DNA of 64,000 bases, taken from Larkinella sp965227735 (lineage in GTDB: Bacteria; Bacteroidota; Bacteroidia; Cytophagales; Spirosomataceae). The translations under genes were made by a program, and so were the position numbers. Within the stretch, counting starts at the first letter, position 1. Each line of letters starts with the position of its first letter. The stretch is from NCBI RefSeq assembly GCF_965227735.1, contig NZ_OZ245776.1, positions 3,410,001-3,474,000 on the forward strand. The letters run 5' to 3'. Shown here one piece after another: positions 16,764-24,562 of this stretch. The notes below the pieces were generated by a model. It was given only the letters and a program-made list of their open reading frames with translations. It was not told where the DNA came from and did not search any database.

Positions 16764-17390
16764 TTACTGGAGAAGAGATTCTAGTTTCGACAAAGCCCCT
16801 TCAGCAATCAGCAGACGGTCGGCGTGCATCAGATCATACGTGTTCAGGCTGTCGGCCGTCACGACTTTCGCTTTTTGCAGGTTGCGGCTCGACAGAACCA
16901 CGTTGGTGTCTACCTCGGGCAGAATCAACAACGTTTTTGTGTTCAAAGCTTCAAAACCGGTCAAAAACTCAATGTATGACTTCGTACGTGGGCCTTCCAG
17001 GGTAAAGTTTTCCAGAATGGAAACGCTGTTTCCCTGTGCTTTGGCGGCAAGCGCTGATTTACGGGCCAGTTGCTTTACTTTCTTGTTCAGTTTGAACGAG
17101 TAGTCACGCGGACGGGGACCGAAGATGGTTCCACCGCCAACGAATACCGGCGATTTGATGGAACCGGCACGAGCACCACCCGTACCTTTTTGCTTCTTGA
17201 TTTTACGGGTCGAGTGAGCATTCTCGGCACGTTCTTTTACTTTGTGCGTTCCCTGACGTTGGTTGGCCAGGTATTGTTTCACGTCTAAGTAGATCGCGTG
17301 CTCGCTTGGCTCAATTCCGAAGATCTCATCCGACAAGGTGATTTTCTTGCCTGTATCTTCGCCTTTCGAGTTATAAATTGCTACCTCCAT
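16764..17390 (-). CDS. rplD: Ribosomal protein L4 (uL4)
   Basis: L4 lines the peptide tunnel, and in E. coli and related bacteria it also represses the S10 operon by binding the mRNA leader. The 208 residues begin MEVAIYNSKGEDTGKKI and contain the tunnel loop HSTRKIKKQKGTGGARAGSIKSPVFVGGGTIFGPRPRDYS (about 59-98). It follows rplC by 3 bases. Confidence 0.98.
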   Translation of the reverse strand: MEVAIYNSKGEDTGKKITLSDEIFGIEPSEHAIYLDVKQYLANQRQGTHKVKERAENAHSTRKIKKQKGTGGARAGSIKSPVFVGGGTIFGPRPRDYSFKLNKKVKQLARKSALAAKAQGNSVSILENFTLEGPRTKSYIEFLTGFEALNTKTLLILPEVDTNVVLSSRNLQKAKVVTADSLNTYDLMHADRLLIAEGALSKLESLLQ

Positions 17391-17393
17391 GAT

Positions 17394-18014
17394 TTACTTA
17401 TCTAAAATGAGGAACGAATTCTTGGCGCCCGGAACCGAGCCGCTCACTACGATCAGATTTTGCTCTGACAGTATCTTCAAAACACGAAGGTTCTGAACTT
17501 TCACCCGGTTGCCACCCATGCGACCGGCCATCCGGATGCCTTTGAAAACCCGCGAAGGGAATGAACAGGCACCGATAGAACCCGGGTGACGAGCGCGGTT
17601 GTGCTGACCGTGGGTTTGTCCACCGACACCACCGAAACCGTGACGTTTCACAACGCCCTGGAATCCGCGACCTTTAACCGTTCCGACGACATCGACGAAA
17701 TCGCCTTCGGCAAAAACATCCGCAGCTTGCAGGGTTTCTCCCAGGCTCAGCTCTTTCTCGAATGTTTTAAACTCAACTAACTTGCGCTTTGGCGTCGTAC
17801 CGGCCTTTTTAAAGTGCCCCAGCAATGGCTTGGTTGTACGTTTTTCTTTCTTCTCGCCGTAACCCAACTGAACAGCCTGATAGCCGTCGTTCTCCTGCGT
17901 TTTTACGTGTGTAACAACACAGGGACCAGCCTCAATAACTGTACATGCCAGAGCCTGCCCGTCAGCATTGTACAGACTGGTCATCCCAATCTTCTTTCCA
18001 ATTAAACCAGACAT
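17394..18014 (-). CDS. rplC: Ribosomal protein L3 (uL3)
   Basis: L3 initiates 50S assembly and reaches toward the peptidyl-transferase centre. The 206 residues begin MSGLIGKKIGMTSLYNADGQ and contain GTVKGRGFQGVVKRHGFGG and HPGSIGACSFPSRVFKG. It is the first gene after the 339-base gap with two promoters, so it probably heads its own transcript instead of following rpsJ directly. Confidence 0.98.
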   Translation of the reverse strand: MSGLIGKKIGMTSLYNADGQALACTVIEAGPCVVTHVKTQENDGYQAVQLGYGEKKEKRTTKPLLGHFKKAGTTPKRKLVEFKTFEKELSLGETLQAADVFAEGDFVDVVGTVKGRGFQGVVKRHGFGGVGGQTHGQHNRARHPGSIGACSFPSRVFKGIRMAGRMGGNRVKVQNLRVLKILSEQNLIVVSGSVPGAKNSFLILDK

Positions 18015-18069
18015 AAATAAGTGGTTGTAAAGCAGGAATTTATAGTTTCAACCCGAAAAAATCGGAGTG

Positions 18070-18101
18070 CAAAGGTAGGAATTACTAATTTTTATTCCAA
18101 A
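18070..18101 (-). promoter_or_regulatory. Strong promoter of the rplC ribosomal operon
   Basis: On the minus strand TTTG (18098-18101) is followed after exactly 20 bases by TACCTTTG (18070-18077), a full match to the Bacteroidota consensus. It would start RNA near 18063, leaving about a 50-base leader before rplC. Confidence 0.85.
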
Positions 18102-18140
18102 CCGTATTTTACTTTATTCCAATGATTCCGAGCAAATTAA

Positions 18141-18176
18141 AAACAAAAAAGGCCAGGCGTGTTCCACCTGACCTTT
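18141..18176 (-). terminator. Intrinsic terminator between rpsJ and rplC
   Basis: In minus-strand RNA aaaaggucagg (complement of 18166-18176) pairs with ccuggccuuuu (complement of 18147-18157) with one G-U pair. The T tract TTTTTTGTTTTT follows. It ends either the fusA-rpsJ transcript or the short transcript starting near 18282. Confidence 0.85.
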
Positions 18177-18282
18177 TCGCTCGGTTGACACAAATGCATG
18201 TGTTACCGTACTAAATTAGTCAGATGCGGTTTCCGTGAAGGACCTTCACCCGAGGTATGTCTTTGTACTTAATTCTAAATTC
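18141..18282 (-). ncRNA. Candidate structured leader or small RNA between rpsJ and rplC
   Basis: A TACCTTTG box at 18289-18296 would start a transcript near 18282 that ends at the terminator at 18141-18176, about 140 bases long. No plausible reading frame is present. The DNA contains a perfect 7-bp hairpin gtgaagg/ccttcac (18235-18249), a near-palindrome actaaattagt (18210-18220), and acaca...tgtgt (18188-18203). It may be a free small RNA or an attenuator controlling read-through into rplC. I do not recognise a known RNA family. Confidence 0.35.
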
Positions 18283-18288
18283 GGCTTG

Positions 18289-18316
18289 CAAAGGTACGCT
18301 ATTTTCTGGCTTCAAA
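18289..18316 (-). promoter_or_regulatory. Probable promoter upstream of the rpsJ-rplC gap RNA
   Basis: TACCTTTG on the minus strand (18289-18296) is a perfect downstream box. The nearest upstream TTTG (18313-18316) is 16 bases away, shorter than the favoured 20, so strength is uncertain. Confidence 0.5.
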
Positions 18317-18353
18317 AAACTTTTTCAACAAAAGTTACTGAAGATTCTTAGCG

Positions 18354-18659
18354 TTATACTTTGATTTCAACGTCGACCCCGCTCGGCAGTTCCAGTTTCA
18401 TCAGGGCATCGACCGTTTTGGCGCTGGTTGAGTAAATATCCACCAACCGCTTGTAGGTGCAAAGCTGGAATTGCTCCCGTGATTTCTTGTTTACGTGCGG
18501 AGAACGGAGAACCGTGAAGATTTCTTTCTCGGTTGGCAGGGGAATCGGGCCGCTCACAATGGCACCCGTTGATTTTACCGCCTTAACAATTTTTTCAGCC
18601 GACTTATCGACCAGCATGTGGTCGAAGGACTTCAGTTTAATCCGAATTTTTTGATTCAT
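18354..18659 (-). CDS. rpsJ: Ribosomal protein S10 (uS10)
   Basis: S10 is a 30S head protein and, as NusE, part of the antitermination complex. The 101 residues begin MNQKIRIKLKSFDH and contain GPIPLPTEKEIFTVLRSPHVNKKSREQF (about 38-65), the family core. It follows fusA after 145 bases containing a hairpin and is cut off from rplC by a terminator and promoters. Confidence 0.98.
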   Translation of the reverse strand: MNQKIRIKLKSFDHMLVDKSAEKIVKAVKSTGAIVSGPIPLPTEKEIFTVLRSPHVNKKSREQFQLCTYKRLVDIYSTSAKTVDALMKLELPSGVDVEIKV

Positions 18660-18753
18660 GACAAGTTGTGGTTCTGGTTATTGCGACCGGCAGTTAACCG
18701 ACCTGTGATCCCCGGCCGAAAGAACCATTTACTCCGGCAACGGTTTTATTTGA

Positions 18754-18793
18754 TGATCCATGAACGATTCCTTACAGAACCGTTCATGGGTCA
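18754..18793 (-). repeat. Hairpin in the fusA-rpsJ spacer
   Basis: tgatccatgaacg (18754-18766) pairs with cgttcatgggtca (18781-18793), 12 of 13 bases, with a 14-base loop. No T tract follows on the minus strand, so a role in mRNA processing or stability is more likely than termination. Confidence 0.6.
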
Positions 18794-18804
18794 TTTGATA
18801 TTAA

Positions 18805-20907
18805 TTAAGCTCTAACAGCTCCTTTAGCCTTCGCTACGATCCCTTCTGCCAGGTTGGTTGGCACCTGTTCGTAGTGCGAGAAGGTCAGGTTGGCCGTGGC
18901 ACGGCCGGATGACATCGTCCGCAGATCCGTTACGTAACCAAACAGTTCCGACAGCGGAACATCCGCTTTGATGACCTGCGAACCAGCCCGCGAATCCATA
19001 CCTTTCATGATCCCGCGACGACGGTTCAGGTCACCCGTGATTGGACCGGTATATTCTTCCGGCGTCAACACTTCAACGGCCATGATTGGCTCCAGCAGTT
19101 TCGGACCGGCGTTCTTGGCCGCTTCCCGGAAGCCCAGACGGGCTGCCAGTTCGAACGACAGAGAGTCGGAGTCAACATCGTGGAAAGAACCGTGGAACAA
19201 CCGTACTTTCATTGAATCCAGTGGGTAACCCGCCAGCGGACCCGTTGACATCGCTTCCCGGAATCCTTTTTCGACCGATGGGATAAATTCGCGTGGAATA
19301 ACCCCGCCCACGATGCCGTTTACAAATTCCAGACCGGTTTTGCCTTCTTCACCCGGCATGATTTCGAACACGATGTCGGCAAATTTACCCCGACCACCCG
19401 TTTGCTTCTTGTAAAGTTCGCGGTGTTCGAAGCTCTTCGTCAACGTTTCTTTGTAAGCAACCTGCGGAGCACCCTGGTTGACTTCCACTTTGAATTCACG
19501 ACGCATCCGGTCGATGATAATTTCAAGGTGCAACTCACCCATACCGCGGATAATCGTCTGACCGGTTTCTTCATCCGTTTCCACTTTCAGGGTCGGATCT
19601 TCTTCGATCAGTTTACCAATGGCTTTCGAGAAGTTATCCTGGTCAGCCGTTTTCTTCGGTTCGATGGCGTATCCAATAACCGGATCCGGGAAAATCATGG
19701 ATTCCAGTACGATCGGATTTTTCTCATCACAAAGCGTATCACCCGTTTTGATGTCTTTGAACCCGACAACCGCCCCAATATCACCAGCCCGCAGTTTGTC
19801 GATCTGGTTTTGCTTGTTGGCGTGCATCTGGAAAATCCGCGAAATCCGCTCTTTGTTGCCCGAACGTGTGTTCAGGACATACGAACCGGAATCCAGAATA
19901 CCCGAATAAACCCGGACAAAACACAGACGACCTACGTAGGGGTCCGTAGCAATTTTAAACCCTAGAGCCGTAAAAGGATCGGTTTCCGTCGGGTGACGAA
20001 CCACTTCCTGATCGGTGTTTGGGTTGGTTCCTTTGATCTCCGGTTTATCGAGCGGAGAAGGCAGCAACGACATCACGTAGTCGAGCATCGTCTGAACACC
20101 TTTGTTCTTGAACGATGAACCACACAGCATCGGCACGATCTTCATTTCAATCGTAGCCTGACGCAGGGCGGTCAGAATTTCGTCTTCTGTAATCGACTCC
20201 GGATCTTCAAAATATTTCTCCATCAGCGACTCGTCGTAATCAGCGACGGCTTCGAGGAGTTTTTCGCGCCATTCTTTGGCTTCTTCCAGCATGTCGTCCG
20301 GAATCGGAACTTCCTGGAACGTCATGCCTTTATCGTGTTCGTTCCACTGAATACCGCGGAAGTTTACCAGATCGACGACACCTTTGAAGTTATCTTCGGC
20401 CCCGATCGGCAATTGCAGCGGCACGGCATTGCTGCCGAGCATATCCTTCACCTGCTGACAAACGTTCAGAAAATCAGCACCGGCGCGGTCCATCTTGTTC
20501 ACGAAACCCAGACGGGCTACGTTGTAGTTGTTGGCCAAACGCCAGTTGGTTTCCGACTGAGGTTCAACCCCATCTACGGCACTAAACAAAAATACCAGAC
20601 CATCCAGAACCCGCAGCGAACGGTTCACTTCCACCGTAAAGTCAACGTGACCCGGGGTATCGATGATGTTCACATGGTAGTTCTGGTCGCGGTATTTCCA
20701 GTTGACGGTAGTAGCTGCCGACGTAATGGTGATTCCTCGTTCCTGTTCCTGCTCCATCCAGTCCATGGTAGCGGCCCCTTCGTGTACTTCGCCGATTTTG
20801 TGGCTGACCCCGGAGTAATAAAGAATCCGCTCGGTGGTAGTCGTTTTACCGGCGTCGATGTGGGCAGCGATACCAATGTTTCGCAGGTATCGAAGATCAG
20901 TTGCCAT
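18805..20907 (-). CDS. fusA: Elongation factor G
   Basis: EF-G drives GTP-dependent translocation of tRNA and mRNA. The 700 residues show the GTPase motifs AHIDAGKTTTTER (15-27), DTPGHVDF and NKMD, then the classical domains II-V ending in ATANLTFSHYEQVP. It has a strong promoter of its own. rpsL and rpsG, which commonly precede fusA, are not upstream; a WYL regulator gene is there instead. Confidence 0.98.
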   Translation of the reverse strand: MATDLRYLRNIGIAAHIDAGKTTTTERILYYSGVSHKIGEVHEGAATMDWMEQEQERGITITSAATTVNWKYRDQNYHVNIIDTPGHVDFTVEVNRSLRVLDGLVFLFSAVDGVEPQSETNWRLANNYNVARLGFVNKMDRAGADFLNVCQQVKDMLGSNAVPLQLPIGAEDNFKGVVDLVNFRGIQWNEHDKGMTFQEVPIPDDMLEEAKEWREKLLEAVADYDESLMEKYFEDPESITEDEILTALRQATIEMKIVPMLCGSSFKNKGVQTMLDYVMSLLPSPLDKPEIKGTNPNTDQEVVRHPTETDPFTALGFKIATDPYVGRLCFVRVYSGILDSGSYVLNTRSGNKERISRIFQMHANKQNQIDKLRAGDIGAVVGFKDIKTGDTLCDEKNPIVLESMIFPDPVIGYAIEPKKTADQDNFSKAIGKLIEEDPTLKVETDEETGQTIIRGMGELHLEIIIDRMRREFKVEVNQGAPQVAYKETLTKSFEHRELYKKQTGGRGKFADIVFEIMPGEEGKTGLEFVNGIVGGVIPREFIPSVEKGFREAMSTGPLAGYPLDSMKVRLFHGSFHDVDSDSLSFELAARLGFREAAKNAGPKLLEPIMAVEVLTPEEYTGPITGDLNRRRGIMKGMDSRAGSQVIKADVPLSELFGYVTDLRTMSSGRATANLTFSHYEQVPTNLAEGIVAKAKGAVRA

Positions 20908-21001
20908 AATGAAGTATAATTACAGAAGTTAATGTACAATTGCAGGGATCCGTAAAAGCCACTTGTTGGTATCAAAAAGGCACGTTTCGCGAATCAGAGC
21001 G

Positions 21002-21033
21002 CAAAGATAGGGAATCGGGGACGTAAAAGCAAA
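21002..21033 (-). promoter_or_regulatory. Strong promoter of fusA
   Basis: On the minus strand TTTG (21030-21033), 20 bases, TATCTTTG (21002-21009) is a perfect Bacteroidota promoter. RNA would start near 20995, giving a leader of about 88 bases before the fusA ATG. Confidence 0.85.
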
Positions 21034-21091
21034 AGTATTGCAAAGACTATTGCAAAAGTTAATAGGCAGGAAATGAAAGCAATACCGGTTT

Positions 21092-22162
21092 TCAAACCGA
21101 TTGTCCGGACGGTGCAGGTTCCACCGGCTTCGCTGGGCTTTCGGTGGCAGCGTAGGCATCCAGGCTCGCCCGCAGACGCTGCCGGATAGCCACACGAAGC
21201 CGTTCGGGGGCCAGAACGATCATCCCCTCCCCAAAACCCAGAATCTCTTTTTCCAATTCATAATTGTGTTGCACGCGAAGCTGGATGACGATACCCTCTG
21301 CCGTTCGTTCCAGCACCCGCTGAGACGGATGAAGCGGTTTGGTTTCCACATAGGGCGCTTGTAGACGGGTAACGAATAATTTTACCGGAATGGCTCTCAA
21401 GTTTTCACTAATGGTCACCCCGATCACGTCGCGGTAATACCCATCAGCATCCGTCATCTCATTCGGAATATAATCCGTATCGGGTGCCGGAATGATAGCC
21501 ACCATGCGATCCAGCGCCAGGTGTATGATCCCTCGTTTATCTTTTCCTTTCTGCACACCGGCCGCAAACCAGCGGTTCTTAAACTCTTTCAACCACCAGA
21601 CATGAAAGGTAAAGAGCTGCGGAGATCGTGCCACAAACGACTGGTACCGGATCTGAAGGGCCTTTTTCTGAATAACCGCCTGATAAAGTTCTTCTAGGAA
21701 ATGCAGCCCTTTCAGCCCTTCGTTCTTCTCAAAATCAATAACCGGGGCCGACTTCCGGCCCGTCGAATACACGTGGTCTTCGAGTTTCTGAACCACTTCG
21801 TTCAGGGACGAAAAATGCGAAAATCCTTTAAATTGTTTCAGCATCTCAACAGCTTCGTTCATGCGCAGCAAATCGCCATCCGACAGCGGAATGTTGGTAA
21901 TACTATAGGTAGGGTCTTCGTACGTATAATACTTTTTCTCCAGAACGACGATCGGCGCAAAATAACCGAGTTTGTCACTCCGCATCAGTTGCAGGTCGGC
22001 CTGAATGGTGCGTCGGCTGATTCCTTTGTCGATTCCCTCATACTCGTAAAGCGCTTCCGATACCGTCTCGATCAGGTCGTCCAGCGTCCATTTCCGTTGC
22101 CGGTTTCGCAGACAGGCATCCAGCGTTTTATAACGAATCAGCGCATTTCGGTTGACGGGCAT
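21092..22162 (-). CDS. WYL-domain transcriptional regulator
   Basis: The 356-residue protein has an N-terminal helix-turn-helix region (about 1-90, with GISRRTIQADLQLMRS at 47-62) and a WYL domain (about 155-235, with LQIRYQSF and GIIHLALDRMVAI). It ends in a WCX-like C-terminal segment. WYL proteins are transcription factors whose WYL domain is thought to sense nucleic acids or nucleotides. It is divergent from rtcB with 122 bases between the start codons, so it is likely the regulator of RNA repair; that link is inference from position. Confidence 0.88.
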   Translation of the reverse strand: MPVNRNALIRYKTLDACLRNRQRKWTLDDLIETVSEALYEYEGIDKGISRRTIQADLQLMRSDKLGYFAPIVVLEKKYYTYEDPTYSITNIPLSDGDLLRMNEAVEMLKQFKGFSHFSSLNEVVQKLEDHVYSTGRKSAPVIDFEKNEGLKGLHFLEELYQAVIQKKALQIRYQSFVARSPQLFTFHVWWLKEFKNRWFAAGVQKGKDKRGIIHLALDRMVAIIPAPDTDYIPNEMTDADGYYRDVIGVTISENLRAIPVKLFVTRLQAPYVETKPLHPSQRVLERTAEGIVIQLRVQHNYELEKEILGFGEGMIVLAPERLRVAIRQRLRASLDAYAATESPAKPVEPAPSGQSV

Positions 22163-22284
22163 GGTGCAATCTGATTTTTTTGAGAAAAATCGACAAATAT
22201 TCTAAACTACGCAAAAACACTGCGCAGAAGCATTGAATCTTTGTCCCAGTCTGGTTCAGGAAGGCACTTTACTTTCTATAACTT

Positions 22285-23811
22285 ATGGAAACCTCCATCT
22301 TACTTGAAGATATTCTATCCCTGGGACCCATCCCCGAAACCTTGCATACGCCCTTTCTGCGCGTGGCCAACGGGTTGCTGCAACGTGCGGATTACTCCAA
22401 AGAAAAAGTAATGGGTTTGCTGGCGCAAATGCTCCGCAACCCCAAAAAATTCGCTTTTTCCAAAAACAAGGTTACCAACCTGGCCCGGGCGGTTTACGAA
22501 CTGAACAAACAGGGCATTGCCGTTCCGCTGAGTGAAACCGGTTTTACTTATCTACCGCCTGAACCTGCTCCTTATGCGCTGGATGCCAGCGAAAAGCAGG
22601 CAGATCGCATCTTCGATTTGCGCATCAATTCGTTGCCGTATGCGGTTTTTGGTCGTGAACAGATCGAGGAAGGCGCTCTGAAACAGATGGAAACTGCCGC
22701 CAGCCTGCCGATTTCGGTAGCCGGGGCCTTGATGCCGGATGCGCACCAGGGCTACGGACTGCCGATCGGGGGCGTTCTGGCGACGGAAGCCCATACCGTT
22801 ATTCCCTTTGCGGTGGGTGTCGATATTGCCTGCCGGATGTGCCTGTCGGTCTTCGATCTGCCCCCGGCTTTCTTGAAACGCCAACCTGATCTCCTGAAAA
22901 AGTCGCTGGTGGAAAAAACCAAATTTGGGATGGGGGGCGAAACCCGCGACAAAATCGACGAAACCGTCATGGATTTGCCGGAATGGCAGGCCACCAAAGT
23001 GATCCGCGACCTGAAAGACAAGGCGTACCGGCAATTGGGAAGCTCCGGCACCGGAAATCACTTTGTAGAATGGGGCGTCGTGGAAGTCTACGAACCGGAT
23101 GACCAACTGAATCTGCCACCGGGCGAATACCTGGCTCTGCTTTCCCATTCCGGGTCGCGCGGTTTTGGGGGAAACGTCGCCAATTACTATTCCAAACTGG
23201 CGATGCAAAGAACCCGGTTGCCCAAGCAGGCAGCGCATCTGGCCTGGCTGGATCTGAACACGGAGGAAGGGCAGGAATACTGGATTGCCATGAATCTGGC
23301 CGGGGCGTATGCCTCCGCCAATCACCACGAAATTCACCGCAAACTGGCGAAGGCACTGGGTGAAAAACCGCTGACGATGGTCGAGAACCACCACAATTTT
23401 GCGTGGAAGGAGCAATTGGCCGACGGTCGCGACGTCATTGTGCATCGGAAAGGAGCCACACCGGCCGGAGCCAATGTGCTGGGCATCATTCCGGGGTCGA
23501 TGACCCAACCCGGTTTCGTGGTTCGCGGACGGGGTTATGCGGAATCGCTGAATTCGGCCTCGCACGGCGCGGGGCGGTTGATGTCGCGGACGCAGGCCTT
23601 CAATACCCTGACGCGCTCCCAATGGAACAAGGCCTTGAAAGAAGCCGATATTCAACTGATTGGTGGCGATCTGGATGAAGCGCCGATGGTGTACAAAAAC
23701 ATTGAAACCGTTATCGATGCCCAACGTGATCTGGTAGAAGTTCTGGCGAAATTTACGCCAAAAATCGTCCGGATGGCCGATGCGAACCGCAAGGAAGGGC
23801 GGGAAGACTAA
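22285..23811 (+). CDS. rtcB: RtcB-family RNA ligase (3'-phosphate/5'-hydroxyl joining)
   Basis: RtcB joins RNA 2',3'-cyclic phosphate or 3'-phosphate ends to 5'-hydroxyl ends using GTP and Mn2+. The 508 residues show PDAHQGYGLPIG (151-162), the metal site GVDIACRM (178-185), GSSGTGNHF (252-260), HSGSRGFG (288-295), ENHHNF (367-372) and the guanylation motif SHGAGR (426-431) with His427. The metal site reads DIACRM where E. coli type enzymes have DIGCGM; the metal-binding Cys is kept. Divergence from a WYL regulator suggests inducible RNA repair. Confidence 0.93.
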   Translation: METSILLEDILSLGPIPETLHTPFLRVANGLLQRADYSKEKVMGLLAQMLRNPKKFAFSKNKVTNLARAVYELNKQGIAVPLSETGFTYLPPEPAPYALDASEKQADRIFDLRINSLPYAVFGREQIEEGALKQMETAASLPISVAGALMPDAHQGYGLPIGGVLATEAHTVIPFAVGVDIACRMCLSVFDLPPAFLKRQPDLLKKSLVEKTKFGMGGETRDKIDETVMDLPEWQATKVIRDLKDKAYRQLGSSGTGNHFVEWGVVEVYEPDDQLNLPPGEYLALLSHSGSRGFGGNVANYYSKLAMQRTRLPKQAAHLAWLDLNTEEGQEYWIAMNLAGAYASANHHEIHRKLAKALGEKPLTMVENHHNFAWKEQLADGRDVIVHRKGATPAGANVLGIIPGSMTQPGFVVRGRGYAESLNSASHGAGRLMSRTQAFNTLTRSQWNKALKEADIQLIGGDLDEAPMVYKNIETVIDAQRDLVEVLAKFTPKIVRMADANRKEGRED

Positions 23812-23932
23812 GCAGCGTTGTTGCTTCGTCTTCCCACTTTTCATCCTCCGCTTTTTCACAAAGACAGCCTATTCCCAGGCATCCGCACAGGGGCATTTTG
23901 GGTGCAACCTGTTAATTTTCGGCAATTTACCG

Positions 23933-23940
23933 TACCTTTG
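23933..23940 (+). promoter_or_regulatory. Probable promoter of the metal-efflux locus
   Basis: TACCTTTG (23933-23940) is a perfect downstream box located 13 bases before the ATG at 23954, so the leader would be only a few bases. No good TTTG box is seen at the right distance upstream. Confidence 0.5.
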
Positions 23941-23953
23941 TCGTACGGATTTT

Positions 23954-24364
23954 ATGAAAAACCTGCGTCAGCTTCCTTTTCTGCACCGGCTTTTCTGTTT
24001 GTTGATGGCCATCAACGTCCTCAACTTCAGCATCGATGCCCCGGATCATCTCACCCTGTCTGCCAGTCAGAATACGGGTGCAGAAGATCTATCGGTCAAC
24101 AAAATGGAAAGTATTGGCGAGGTTCTGCTTGAAAAAGTGCTGGCCATTCCCGATGCCGTTCCTGAACGGGACGATCCGGATCATCCGATTGCCGTTAAAC
24201 TCGTCAAGACGGTTTATGACTGGACTGCCCCCACGGTGATGGTTCCGCTGCAGAAAATACCCATTAGTTTTTCCTTACTGATTCCCAGGAAGTATTTCTT
24301 CACGGCTTCCTTCTATTCGTCTCACTCTCCTGAGATCGATTCTCCCCCGCCCCAACGGGCCTGA
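23954..24364 (+). CDS. Small exported or membrane-anchored protein of the czc locus, unknown function
   Basis: The 136-residue protein starts MKNLRQLPFLHRLFCLLMAINVLNF, a positively charged then hydrophobic stretch acting as a signal peptide or anchor. The mature part has an acidic segment PERDDPDHP (about 87-95) and a Ser/His/Pro-rich tail HSPEIDSPPPQRA. I choose ATG 23954, just past the promoter box; a longer in-frame reading back to 23780 overlaps rtcB. I do not recognise a named family. Its place directly before an RND metal-efflux operon and its Asp/His-rich patch make a metal-related periplasmic role possible but unproven. Confidence 0.65.
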   Translation: MKNLRQLPFLHRLFCLLMAINVLNFSIDAPDHLTLSASQNTGAEDLSVNKMESIGEVLLEKVLAIPDAVPERDDPDHPIAVKLVKTVYDWTAPTVMVPLQKIPISFSLLIPRKYFFTASFYSSHSPEIDSPPPQRA

Positions 24365-24562
24365 TCAATTCCCCTTTTGTGTGAAGAACTGACCGGCTGC
24401 CTGCATTCGGGTGTCGACGGTTTTCTTCTGGTTTTCGCATCCGCCGGTTGTCCTCATCCGCTGTTTTGCTGCGTCGGTTCTTCGTGGATCGGTCGCTCGC
24501 AGTTCTCCCGGTTCTGGTGATCGTGTGGTCATGCCATTTTTTTCTTACGATACCTTCAGATC

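Noticed and set aside
22552..23859. 435-residue reading frame antisense to rtcB
   Set aside because: It mirrors the rtcB coding frame; composition is that of an antisense shadow and rtcB has all catalytic motifs.
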